NCBI GenBank assembly: GCA_947491475.1
Contig: CANLKN010000019.1
Location: 1 to 46,592 of the forward strand
DNA: 46,592 nucleotides
From: Akkermansiaceae bacterium
Lineage (GTDB): Bacteria; Verrucomicrobiota; Verrucomicrobiia; Verrucomicrobiales; Akkermansiaceae
Reading direction: 5' to 3'
Below are positions 9,595 through 18,077 of this stretch, piece by piece; the first letter of the stretch is position 1, and each line of letters begins with the position of its first letter. The notes beneath the pieces were generated by a model, which made no database searches, had not been told where the DNA came from, and was given only the letters and a program-made list of their open reading frames with translations. Made by a program: the position numbers and the translations under genes.

Positions 9595-10477
9595 ACTTGC
9601 GACCGGCCCGGGACGACTCCGCCGCGGCATCCGCGAATGGCATGGACTGGCGGAACGCTCTGGGGGATTTGCCGGTGATCTGTTTGAAGCGGCGGGAAAA
9701 GTAAAACTCGTCGCAAAAGCCGAGCATGGTGGCAATCTGACGATCGGTCAGCTTGCCCTCCTGCATGAGTTCGCAGGCGCGGTCAATCCGGCGGGCGTTG
9801 CGGAAGCGGGCCGGCGACTGGCCGGTGAGATGCTTGAAGCGTTTGCGGAAGCTTTCGGAAGAGGCACCGAGTTGTCGCGCGACGGACGACCAGTCGCTTT
9901 CTTCGCCGGGAATGTTTTCGACGAGCCGGCATGCGCGCGCGGCCCACTCCAGATCGCCCTGATGGGTTCCGGAACGTCCCGCTCCGGTGACGATTTGCGC
10001 GAGGAATTCCTGCAGGCGGCAGATCTCCAACAGCGGCGGGGCGAAACCGGAATCGCGCGCCGGCCCCAAAACCGCCTCGAAGCGCCGGTTCCAGAGATCG
10101 ATGGGCGACAGGTGATGAACCGGGGTGTGGGGGTCGAGGATGCCATGTTCCCGCCAGAGGTCGAAAACAGGCCCGTGAAAACACAAGTAGGAAGTCACCC
10201 AGCGGCTGCCGGGGTCCGGGTTGTAAAGATGCTCCAAATCCGGGAACACCAGGATCAGGTCGCCGGCAGTGAGCTTTTGATCGCGGCCGTTCGCGTCGTG
10301 ATAGCTGCCGCGGCCGTCGAGAATATAGACGATGGCGTATTGGCCGAATCGCCGCGGCCGCTCGATCATCCGCCCGTGGCGCAGCCCGAATCCGCTCAGC
10401 GTGATCTTGCCGAGCCGCGATGAGGAGGCATGGCGGAAGTTGAAAGCCGTCGCATCGGGCCGGGTGGATTTGGGCAT
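9590..10477 (-). CDS. AraC-family transcriptional regulator
   Basis: A 295-residue regulator when started at the ATG at 10477 (MPKSTRPDATAFNF); the frame also allows an upstream ATG at 10567, but that 30-residue extension runs through the repeat-bearing promoter and looks unlike protein. The N-terminal half is a cupin-like ligand-binding domain (AIVYILDGRGSYHDANGR, then LTAGDLILVFPDLEHLY). The C-terminal 100 residues hold the two AraC helix-turn-helix motifs, with SSVARQLGASSESFRKRFK and the second one including QIATMLGFCDEFYFSRRFK. Such proteins usually sense a sugar and activate adjacent catabolic genes. It is divergent from the RraA-led operon, and the shared 110-base region has a candidate operator. 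The inducer is unknown; L-rhamnose, L-fucose or a sugar acid would fit the neighbourhood. Confidence 0.88.
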   Translation of the reverse strand: MPKSTRPDATAFNFRHASSSRLGKITLSGFGLRHGRMIERPRRFGQYAIVYILDGRGSYHDANGRDQKLTAGDLILVFPDLEHLYNPDPGSRWVTSYLCFHGPVFDLWREHGILDPHTPVHHLSPIDLWNRRFEAVLGPARDSGFAPPLLEICRLQEFLAQIVTGAGRSGTHQGDLEWAARACRLVENIPGEESDWSSVARQLGASSESFRKRFKHLTGQSPARFRNARRIDRACELMQEGKLTDRQIATMLGFCDEFYFSRRFKQITGKSPRAFRQSMPFADAAAESSRAGRKS

Positions 10478-10530
10478 TGCGCCGACGATTGATTCGATGC
10501 CGGAAAACACAAGAGAATTTCCGTTTCGTG

Positions 10531-10567
10531 CATTCCGCATCCGGGAAAAACGCATAACATTCCGCAT
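10531..10567. promoter_or_regulatory. Direct repeat in the divergent araC/RraA promoter, candidate operator
   Basis: The region between the AraC start (10477) and the RraA-like start (10588) holds a perfect 10-base direct repeat, CATTCCGCAT, at 10531-10540 and 10558-10567. The start-to-start spacing is 27 bases, and each copy is followed by a related CCG or TCG extension. Tandem half-sites about two to three helical turns apart are usual for AraC-type dimers. The second copy ends 20 bases before the RraA start codon. I could not assign -35/-10 boxes with confidence. Confidence 0.5.
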
Positions 10568-10587
10568 TCGAATTTCACGCCCTGCCC

Positions 10588-11298
10588 ATGAGCCAAACCC
10601 GAACGACAGCCCTTCCGGAAAACGACGCGGACCTTTTCACCCTGATGCGGACCAAGCTGTTCACGGCGGTGGTTGGCGACGTGATGGACCTGCTTGGATA
10701 CAAGAACCAGTTTCTCGCCCCGCGGATCCAGCCCTTGCGCGACGACATGGTGGTGGCCGGGCGTGCGATGCCGGTGCTGGAGGCCGATGATGACGGCGGC
10801 GAAATCGAAGGGCGCGCCAATCCGCTGATGGGTCGTCCCTTCGGGTTGATGCTGCGCGCGCTCGATGATCTCAAGCGCGACGAAGTCTATATCTGCTCGG
10901 GCTCAAGCCCGACCTACGCGCTGTGGGGCGAGTTGATGAGCACGTGCGCGATCAACAACGGAGCCGCCGGCGCGGTGGTGGATGGCTATTCGAGGGACAC
11001 CAAGGGGATTCTGGCGCAGAATTTCCCCTGCTTTTCCTACGGCCGCTACGCGCAGGACCAGCGGCCGCGCGGCAAGGTGATCGACTTCCGCTGCACGCTG
11101 CGCATGGGGGCGGTGGAGGTGCGTCCGGGCGACATTGTGTTCGGCGATCTCGACGGTGTATGCATCGTCCCAAAATCCATCGAACGCGAGGTGCTCAGCG
11201 GTGCCATGGAAAAAGCCTACGGCGAGAAGCGGGTCTTTGAGGCGATCAAGGATGGAATGAAGGCCCAGGACGCCTGGGATAAATTCGGCATCATGTGA
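10588..11298 (+). CDS. RraA-like / HMG-aldolase-family protein
   Basis: A 236-residue protein of the RraA/dimethylmenaquinone methyltransferase-like fold, which includes 4-hydroxy-4-methyl-2-oxoglutarate-type class II aldolases and the RNase E inhibitor RraA. The conserved centre reads MSTCAINNGAAGAVVDGYSR, continuing as DTKGI; the Gly-Tyr-Ser-Arg-Asp is the usual GxxRD substrate and metal site. The later VRPGDIVFGDLDGVCIVP is also characteristic. In catabolic clusters with an enolase-type dehydratase and an SDR, such proteins are best read as aldolases or decarboxylases for 2-keto acid products rather than RNase regulators. It is the first gene of the operon controlled from the divergent promoter. 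Its stop overlaps a GTG (GTGA), a possible alternative start of the next gene. The real substrate is unknown. Confidence 0.8.
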   Translation: MSQTRTTALPENDADLFTLMRTKLFTAVVGDVMDLLGYKNQFLAPRIQPLRDDMVVAGRAMPVLEADDDGGEIEGRANPLMGRPFGLMLRALDDLKRDEVYICSGSSPTYALWGELMSTCAINNGAAGAVVDGYSRDTKGILAQNFPCFSYGRYAQDQRPRGKVIDFRCTLRMGAVEVRPGDIVFGDLDGVCIVPKSIEREVLSGAMEKAYGEKRVFEAIKDGMKAQDAWDKFGIM

Positions 11299-11321
11299 TT
11301 CCCACCGAACCAACCAAAGCC

Positions 11322-12380
11322 ATGACCAACCGAGATAACATCCTTCGTGCATTGCGCCGCCAGCAACCTGAAAAGGTCGGCTTCGACTTCGTCTTTTCTC
11401 CAGCACTCCTGGAGGAATTCGAACGCCGGACCGAGCGCACGGATTATGCGGAATTTTATGACTTTCCGATCCGCACCATCGAGCTCGATCCCACCCGGCT
11501 GACCACCGATTACACGGTTTTCTTTGATTCACTGCCGCCGGGAACGCGCCCGCTGGACTGGAATCCCGAATGGGGAATCATGGGAGCGCCGGGTCCGACC
11601 GCACATTTTCAGGAAATGATGCATCCCATGGAGAAATTCGAATCCGTCGGGCAGATCGCGCAATATCCATGGCCGGATTTTCTTGCCGACTACCGGTGGG
11701 AACACATGGCCGGCCGGATCCAGGCGATCAAGGAGCGCGATCTGGTTTGCTCTGCATTCATGGAGATGACCCTCTTCGAGATCGCATGGTATCTTCGCGG
11801 GATGGACCGGTTCATGGAGGAACTCGTCTGCGGCGAGGAAATGGCGGAGGCCCTGCTCGACAAGCTTACCGAGATCCGGATCGGCATGGCCACCCGCTAC
11901 GCTCAAGCCGGCGCGGATATCCTGATGCTTGGCGACGACGTGGCCACACAGGTGGACATGATGATCAGCCCGCAACTCTGGCGCGATGCCCTCAAGCCAC
12001 GCCTGGCGCGGGTGATCGCCGCTGCCAAGGCCGCCAACCCGGATATTCTGATCTTTTACCATGGGGATGGAAACATGGCGCGGATCGTCCCCGAATTGAT
12101 CGAGATCGGCGTGGAGATCCTCAACCCGGTGCAACCGGAGTGCATGGATCCCTTTGAAATGAAAAAACTCTATGGCGACCGTCTCGCATTCTGGGGATGT
12201 GTGGGCACGCAGACGACTCTGCCATTCGGCACGCCAGCAAGCATTCAACAAACCTGCCGCGAACTCATCGCGCGGGTCGGCAGCGGCGGAGGTTTGCTGC
12301 TCGCGCCCACCCACACCATCGAACCCGATGTGCCATGGGAAAACATCGTGGCATTCATCGAGGCGGTGCGTGAACAATGA
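11322..12380 (+). CDS. URO-D-fold protein, methyltransferase-like (second copy)
   Basis: A 352-residue second member of the uroporphyrinogen decarboxylase superfamily. I start it at the ATG at 11322 (MTNRDNILRALRRQ), the usual N-terminus of this branch; a GTG at 11295 overlapping the RraA stop is the alternative. It differs from the copy at 810-1859 at the expected metal site: FYHGDGNM places His247-Gly-Asp249 where the first copy has His-Ser-Cys, while Cys293 in FWGCVGTQTT is retained. So the two proteins are not recent duplicates and probably do different chemistry or bind different metals. No corrinoid protein lies nearby. It sits between the aldolase-like gene and the sugar-acid dehydratase, which suggests a sugar-linked role, but I cannot name the reaction. 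Confidence 0.7.
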   Translation: MTNRDNILRALRRQQPEKVGFDFVFSPALLEEFERRTERTDYAEFYDFPIRTIELDPTRLTTDYTVFFDSLPPGTRPLDWNPEWGIMGAPGPTAHFQEMMHPMEKFESVGQIAQYPWPDFLADYRWEHMAGRIQAIKERDLVCSAFMEMTLFEIAWYLRGMDRFMEELVCGEEMAEALLDKLTEIRIGMATRYAQAGADILMLGDDVATQVDMMISPQLWRDALKPRLARVIAAAKAANPDILIFYHGDGNMARIVPELIEIGVEILNPVQPECMDPFEMKKLYGDRLAFWGCVGTQTTLPFGTPASIQQTCRELIARVGSGGGLLLAPTHTIEPDVPWENIVAFIEAVREQ

Positions 12381-12393
12381 GTATTCCGATCTT

Positions 12394-13560
12394 ATGAAAA
12401 TCACCGAAGTGAAAGTCTGGCTCGTCGAGGGCGTGAAATACAACTGGACGATGATGAAAGTCTTTACCGACACCGGACACACCGGAGTCGGCGAGGCCAC
12501 CAACTGGCCGGGCAGCCCGATTATCGAGGCCGCCGCGCGCCATGTCGGAGAACGCGTGATCGGGCTCGATCCCATGCGCACCGACTTCATCTGGACCAAG
12601 CTCTACCGCGATCTGAACTGGATCGGGCCGTATGGCGCGTCGATGTGCGCGATCAGCGGGCTGGACATGGCATTGCTGGATCTCAAGGGCAAGGTGCTTG
12701 GCGTGCCGTGTTATGAACTTCTCGGCGGTGCTTTCCGGAAGGACATTTTGTTATATGCGAATTACTGGTTCACCGGAGGCGGGCATGATGCGGATTCCTA
12801 TGCCAGCCAGGCCCGGCGGGTCAAGGACCTCGGCTTCACCGGACTGAAGTTCGACCCGTTCGCGCACACGAACTATCTCTATGGCGAGGACCTTCACACC
12901 AACCTCACGCTCACGCCATCCCAACAGGACAGGGCCTTCGAGGTGACCAAGGCGGTGCGTGAAGCGGTAGGCCCGGAATTCGACATGATGATAGAAACCC
13001 ACGCGATGTTGAACTTTGAGGTGGCAGTCAAAATGGCGGAGCGCCTCGCCCCGCTGGGCGTGACGTGGTATGAGGAACCCGCCGGCCCGGAGAGCGCGCA
13101 GACCTTGCGGGCGTTCCGCGAGCGCCTGCCCGCGAAGGTGCCGATCTGCGTTGGAGAGCGCCACTACACACGCCATGGCTTTCGCCCGGTTTTTGAGAAT
13201 CATATCTGCGACGTGGTCATGCCGGACATCACCCGCTGCGGCGGTCCCTCCGAAATGAAACGCATCGCCACGATGGCGGAGGCGTATGGCGTGCTCATCG
13301 CGCCGCACAATCCGAACGGGCCGCTCAGCACGCTGGCCAGCGCCCATGTCTGCGCCAGCATTCCGAATTTCTTCCGCTGCGAGTTCATGGTCAATGACGT
13401 GCCCTGGCGCGACGAGGTGCTTTCCCATCCGCTGGATGTGAGCGGCGGCTTCCTGCATCTGAGCGAGCGGCCAGGCCTGGGCGTGGATCTGATCGAGGAT
13501 GAGCTGGAAAAACATCCGGGCATCCGCGAGTTTGGTGAACGGAATAACTTTTACGTGTGA
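12394..13560 (+). CDS. Enolase-superfamily sugar-acid dehydratase (mandelate racemase group)
   Basis: A 388-residue protein starting at the ATG at 12394 (MKITEVKVWLVEG), 13 bases after the previous stop; the longer upstream frame is the URO-D gene's shadow. It has the enolase-superfamily capping domain and a modified barrel. Metal ligands are readable as Glu201 (MMIETH), Glu227 (WYEEP) and Glu255 (VGERHY). Lys152 in LKFDPF is the likely second-strand residue. The Asp278 (MPDITRCGG) and His305 (APHNPNGP) pair is the catalytic dyad of the mandelate racemase subgroup. Most bacterial members in such clusters dehydrate aldonic acids to 2-keto-3-deoxy acids, for example L-fuconate, L-rhamnonate or galactonate. 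The exact acid cannot be read from sequence. It is followed four bases later by an SDR. Confidence 0.83.
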   Translation: MKITEVKVWLVEGVKYNWTMMKVFTDTGHTGVGEATNWPGSPIIEAAARHVGERVIGLDPMRTDFIWTKLYRDLNWIGPYGASMCAISGLDMALLDLKGKVLGVPCYELLGGAFRKDILLYANYWFTGGGHDADSYASQARRVKDLGFTGLKFDPFAHTNYLYGEDLHTNLTLTPSQQDRAFEVTKAVREAVGPEFDMMIETHAMLNFEVAVKMAERLAPLGVTWYEEPAGPESAQTLRAFRERLPAKVPICVGERHYTRHGFRPVFENHICDVVMPDITRCGGPSEMKRIATMAEAYGVLIAPHNPNGPLSTLASAHVCASIPNFFRCEFMVNDVPWRDEVLSHPLDVSGGFLHLSERPGLGVDLIEDELEKHPGIREFGERNNFYV

Positions 13561-13564
13561 AATC

Positions 13565-14344
13565 ATGGCGCTTTCCATTGATCTGACAGGACGCGTGGCG
13601 CTGGTCACGGGCGTGAGCAACGGCATCGGTGCGGGTGTCGCCCGGATGCTTGCGCGGGCAGGGGCGGATGTCGCCGGATGCGGCCAGTCACCGGCATCGG
13701 AGACTTTTGAAAACACCGTGCGTGCGGAGGGGCGAGACGCTCTCTATGTTGCCACTGATGTGGCAAAACCCGAACAACTCCAGCATCTCGTCGCGGCCAC
13801 AATGGAACGCTTCGGGCGATTGGATATCGTGATCTCAAACGCCGGTCGCAACGTCTTTGAAGGAGCCGCCCAATGCTCCGAAGAACAATGGGAACACAAC
13901 ATCAACCTCAATCTTGCAAGCCACTGGCGACTGGCCGCGCTTTGCAAGCCCCACCTGGAACGGTCGGACGCGCCGGTGATCGAGATCATGACTTCGAACC
14001 ATGCATTCGCGACCATCCCGGGATGTTTCCCATACAATGTCGCCAAGTCGGCGCTCACCGGTCTGGTGCGCAGCCTCGCCCTCGAATGGGGGCCCGGCAT
14101 ACGGGTGGTCGGCATTGCTCCGGGCTTCATTGAAACTCCGGGCAATGACCGCTGGTTCGATTCATTCGCCGATCCATCCGCCGAACGCCAGCGCACGGAG
14201 AAACTCCATCCCGCCGGACGCTTGGGCACTTGCGAGCAGATCGGTGCCTGGTGCGCCTTCCTCGCGAGCAGTCATGCCGCCTTCGCCACGGCAAGCACCT
14301 ATGTCATCGATGGCGGACGTCTCGCTGTATTGCAGGATGCGTAA
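13565..14344 (+). CDS. Short-chain dehydrogenase/reductase
   Basis: A 259-residue classical SDR using NAD(P). The start at 13565 (MALSIDLTGRVALVTG) gives the normal length; the longer frame runs into the dehydratase. Features are the cofactor loop TGVSNGIG, the SNAGRN motif, catalytic Ser144 (MTSNHAF), Tyr157 and Lys161 in PYNVAK, and the C-terminal TSTYVIDGG-like end (ASTYVIDGG). It starts four bases after the dehydratase stop. In the non-phosphorylated L-fucose and L-rhamnose routes an SDR oxidises the 2-keto-3-deoxy acid made by the dehydratase, or oxidises the sugar at the start. Either step fits. A 28-base gap separates it from the secreted GH2 gene. Confidence 0.87.
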   Translation: MALSIDLTGRVALVTGVSNGIGAGVARMLARAGADVAGCGQSPASETFENTVRAEGRDALYVATDVAKPEQLQHLVAATMERFGRLDIVISNAGRNVFEGAAQCSEEQWEHNINLNLASHWRLAALCKPHLERSDAPVIEIMTSNHAFATIPGCFPYNVAKSALTGLVRSLALEWGPGIRVVGIAPGFIETPGNDRWFDSFADPSAERQRTEKLHPAGRLGTCEQIGAWCAFLASSHAAFATASTYVIDGGRLAVLQDA

Positions 14345-14372
14345 TAGCGGATAGAATATCAAACTATTGATC

Positions 14373-17300
14373 ATGAAATACCACATTATCCCCTTGTTCG
14401 GCAGCCTCGGTGCATTCCTGGTTGCCTTGTCCTCCATGTCGCATGGGGCTTCCCCTGCGGATGCGGTGCCTCCAGGATCCAACATCAATCTCTCCGCCGA
14501 TGTGGAGGTTCCCAAGAATTATCACATCATCGCTTACGATGACTGCGGCATTCCCGGTCGCCAGCCACACATGCGCGACTCGCTTGATTTCACTTTCCCG
14601 ACATCCTCGGTGACCGGAAGCGATGCGCAACGGAGTGTCGCCTTTTCCCTATCCGAGATGCGGGCGGTTTATGACAATCTCCCCGGAAACGCCCCGTATT
14701 TTTTGGAAATGACGGTTTCGGCCGATCCGAACATTCCCCGGCTCCAGAGCCTGCGGGCTGGCCCGGTATATCTTTACGAAAAGTGGACGCCGCCAACGGG
14801 AGTGCCGGCAACTTTCATTTTTAAAATTCCGCAGGAGGCGATCACGGACAAGCAGCTTGTTCTGACATTCACCAATCATGGGGGCCACAACTGCGTGGTT
14901 TCGGAGTTGAAGCTGTGGGGGCCTGAGCCTGCTCCGATGCGAATGAGCCTGCAATGGTCACCGGGAATGAGCGGAGAACTCGCCGGCCAGGTCATCAATT
15001 CCAACACCCTGCAGGGCGTTCCAAAAACCGGAGTCGCCGCCTTCGATGGCGAAAAGCTCCTCGCCCGCGCGGAGACCGACAAGGATGGAAAGTTCCTCTT
15101 CGACGGCAAGGCCTGGAGGGACGCGCCGACCCTGAAGCGGATCACCCTGAGGGCCGGTGCTCCCCCCCTCGAGCAGGCCGCGACGGTGGCACTGAGCCGC
15201 CTTTTCACGGGCAACCCCCTGCTTTACGAGATGCCGCAGACGGTCCCCGGCATCGCATCCTCGCCGCTTTCGCTGGACGGGACCTGGGAGGCCATCGTCG
15301 GCGACACCACACTCCTGTCGCCGGAAAAGCTGCCCGCCTCAGGCGGGAAGCCGGTGAAGATCCCCGGCCAGCTCGCCCAGCAAGGGTTCAAGCTGGAGCC
15401 GGACCAGTATGCCTATCTCAAGAAGCGGTTCCAAGTGCCTGCCGACTGGGCCGGGCACCCGGTTTCCCTGCGCTTTGAAGCGGTGCATGGCAACAGCCAA
15501 TACTGGGTGAACGGAAAATTCGCAGGAGCCAGCGAGCGGCTCTTCAACCCGGTTGACCTGAACATCACCGACCTCGTCACACCCGGCAAGGAGGCCGAGT
15601 TGGTGATCGCCATGAAACTGGAATCGGACGCCGAGCGCCTGGCCCATGCCTCCGCCTATGCCTCACACAGCCTGCTGGGAATTCCCCGTTCGGTTTTCGC
15701 CCGATGCCTGCCCGTGACCGCATTCCGAAACCTGGTGGTGAAGACCGTCCTCGATGCGCAGTATCGGGATGCAGTTCTTGAGGTCGGCTTCCAACTGGAA
15801 CCGTTCGGCGAGAAACCGAAGGCATCAGCCGCGCGGATTCGTCTGAAAGACTCTGGCGGCAAGACGGTGGCGGAGGTGACCCGACCGCTTGCGGAGTGGA
15901 AGACCGACGATGGAAGGTATCAGGCATCGCTGCCTGTAGCCGCTCCTGCGCTCTGGACGGCGGAAACTCCGAACCTCTACCGCATGGAAATCGAGGTTCT
16001 CGATGGCAACAAGCCCGTCGCCGCACTGGAGAGAAATGTTGGTTTCCGGGAGATTAAGGTTTCCGGCTCCCAACTCCTTGTCAACGGGCGCCCGGTCAAG
16101 CTTTTCGGAGCGAACCGTCATGAGATCGACCCGCTCGCCGGACGGGCCGATACCGTCCAATGGGCCGAGATTGATGCCAAGCTATTCAAGGAGGCGAATG
16201 TCAACTATGTGCGCACCTCGCATTACCCGCATACCCGAGAGTTTCTTGATGCCTGCGACCGGATCGGGCTCTACGTCGAAGCGGAGGGTCCGTTCTGTTG
16301 GACACGAGGCAAAGGCGAGGACAACCCCGCGCTTTTCCCGGTCTGGCTGGAAGCCACCGCCACCATGCTCGCCACCCAGCGGAACCATCCCTCGGTGATC
16401 ATCTGGTCGATCGCCAATGAATCCAACCCTGTGGAAAAAACCGGGCTGCTGGAAAATTACCGCAAGCTCAACGAGTGGGTGCTCGTCGCCGACCCTACCC
16501 GCCCGACCACGATCAACAACGAATGGAACAACAATGGCGGGCTCACCAGCATCGCCAACATCCACTACCCGCCGAACCTCTGGGAGGCGAACCCGGACCT
16601 CGCCGGCGAGACCCGCCCGGTCCTCATCGACGAGCACATGCACAACCATTGCTACAACGTGCAGGAGCTCGAGGAAGACCCGGGGATCAGCGAGGACTGG
16701 CCGCTCGGACGCCTGAGCTTCTGCCCGGCGAACCCCCAGGACCCGCTCTCGCCGGACTCCACCGTGAACCGCCTCTACAGCAACCCGCTGTTCCTCGGCG
16801 GCGCGATCTGGGCCGGCATCGATGAGGTTTTTCTCCTGCCCGGAGGCGAGGCCACCGGCTACGGCCCGTGGGGATTCGTGGACGTGTGGCGGCGGAAAAA
16901 ACCCGAGCACTGGCACACCCGGATGCTCTACTCGCCGGTCTTCATCCCCGCCCGCGAGGCAGCCTTCGCGACGGGCCAGCGCACGCTCGAAATTCCCGTC
17001 GAAAATCGCTTCGCATTCACCGCCCTCAACGACTGCAAAGTCCATTGGAGGCTCGGGGATGCGAAGGGCACGCTCAGCGGTCCGGAAATCGCGCCGGGCA
17101 AACAGGCTACCTGGAGTTTCCCCCTGCCGGAAAATACCACGCCGGGCTCGATGCTCGAACTCGACTTTGTCGCGCCGGATGGACGCCAATTCGCGGAATG
17201 GGGGCTGCGCCTCGGGAGCACAAACACCGATGTCATGGCCGCGCCATCATGGTCCGGCCCCGCAGCCATCAAGCAAAATGAAGACAGCTACGAAATCTCG

Positions 17301-18077
17301 GGCGCATCGTTTTCCTTCCGCCTGGATGAAAAAACCGGAAACATCGAGAGCCCGTCGTTCCCGCTCGTCGCGCTTCCGATCCTCCATGTCGCCCAGCGCG
17401 AGCTGCGCAGTTGGTTCGCACCCCAGGCACCGCCCTACCTCGAATTCCCGGACTCCTCCACCCGCAAAATCGAAAGCGTCACGGTCTCGGAAACTCCCGG
17501 CTTCACGCAACTCGTCGTCCGCGAAACGTATCAGGATTTTCAGGGCACTCTGACATGGAAACTCGACAAGGCCGGTCGTCAGGAATTCGCTCTAAATTAT
17601 TCATATTCCGGAGTGGCCCCGGTGCAGATATCCAAGCTCGGCTTGCGATGTGATCTGAAGCCTGGGTTTGATCAAATCGAATGGATTGCCCTTGGGCTCT
17701 GGCCGCGCTATCCCGACACTCACATCGGGAGAACCCACGGAACCGCCCAAGCCCGGAGCGGCGCGACCCAGGCGGTCAGCACCTCCGGCAAACACCTCGG
17801 GATTCCGCTCACGACGCCCGCCAATCTATGGGAACTGGATGAAAACGCCGCCGGCACCAAGGACTTCCGGGCCACAAAAAACCGCATCCTGCACGCCAGG
17901 CTCACGGGCTCGGCTGGAGCGTTGGAACTTTTTGCCAACGGCGACCGCGGGATCCGCCCGAAGCTCACCCCCGGGGGCACGCGAGCCTTCCTCACCCTCA
18001 CCCTGCCCGCGACGGACACGCTCAGCCCCGGACAAAAAATCGAAGGCTCCTTCGACGTCAGAATCACCCGCCCATGA
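14373..18077 (+). CDS. Secreted GH2 glycoside hydrolase with N-terminal accessory domains
   Basis: A 1234-residue exported GH2 enzyme, started at ATG 14373 (MKYHIIPLFGSLGAFLVALS, cleavage near SHGAS). The first 280 residues form accessory domains that I do not recognise with certainty; the second resembles a carboxypeptidase-regulatory-like Ig fold (GQVINSNTLQGVPKTG...). GH2 sandwich domains start near 300 (LSLDGTWEAIVG). The barrel shows GANRHEIDP, the acid/base Glu683 in SIANESNP and the nucleophile Glu754 in LIDEHMHNH, 71 residues apart as is normal. A long C-terminal beta-sandwich (about 960-1234) resembles the LacZ domain 5. Beta-galactosidase is the best guess, but other beta-glycosides are possible. 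The stop overlaps the GH106-like start (ATGA). Confidence 0.85.
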   Translation: MKYHIIPLFGSLGAFLVALSSMSHGASPADAVPPGSNINLSADVEVPKNYHIIAYDDCGIPGRQPHMRDSLDFTFPTSSVTGSDAQRSVAFSLSEMRAVYDNLPGNAPYFLEMTVSADPNIPRLQSLRAGPVYLYEKWTPPTGVPATFIFKIPQEAITDKQLVLTFTNHGGHNCVVSELKLWGPEPAPMRMSLQWSPGMSGELAGQVINSNTLQGVPKTGVAAFDGEKLLARAETDKDGKFLFDGKAWRDAPTLKRITLRAGAPPLEQAATVALSRLFTGNPLLYEMPQTVPGIASSPLSLDGTWEAIVGDTTLLSPEKLPASGGKPVKIPGQLAQQGFKLEPDQYAYLKKRFQVPADWAGHPVSLRFEAVHGNSQYWVNGKFAGASERLFNPVDLNITDLVTPGKEAELVIAMKLESDAERLAHASAYASHSLLGIPRSVFARCLPVTAFRNLVVKTVLDAQYRDAVLEVGFQLEPFGEKPKASAARIRLKDSGGKTVAEVTRPLAEWKTDDGRYQASLPVAAPALWTAETPNLYRMEIEVLDGNKPVAALERNVGFREIKVSGSQLLVNGRPVKLFGANRHEIDPLAGRADTVQWAEIDAKLFKEANVNYVRTSHYPHTREFLDACDRIGLYVEAEGPFCWTRGKGEDNPALFPVWLEATATMLATQRNHPSVIIWSIANESNPVEKTGLLENYRKLNEWVLVADPTRPTTINNEWNNNGGLTSIANIHYPPNLWEANPDLAGETRPVLIDEHMHNHCYNVQELEEDPGISEDWPLGRLSFCPANPQDPLSPDSTVNRLYSNPLFLGGAIWAGIDEVFLLPGGEATGYGPWGFVDVWRRKKPEHWHTRMLYSPVFIPAREAAFATGQRTLEIPVENRFAFTALNDCKVHWRLGDAKGTLSGPEIAPGKQATWSFPLPENTTPGSMLELDFVAPDGRQFAEWGLRLGSTNTDVMAAPSWSGPAAIKQNEDSYEISGASFSFRLDEKTGNIESPSFPLVALPILHVAQRELRSWFAPQAPPYLEFPDSSTRKIESVTVSETPGFTQLVVRETYQDFQGTLTWKLDKAGRQEFALNYSYSGVAPVQISKLGLRCDLKPGFDQIEWIALGLWPRYPDTHIGRTHGTAQARSGATQAVSTSGKHLGIPLTTPANLWELDENAAGTKDFRATKNRILHARLTGSAGALELFANGDRGIRPKLTPGGTRAFLTLTLPATDTLSPGQKIEGSFDVRITRP

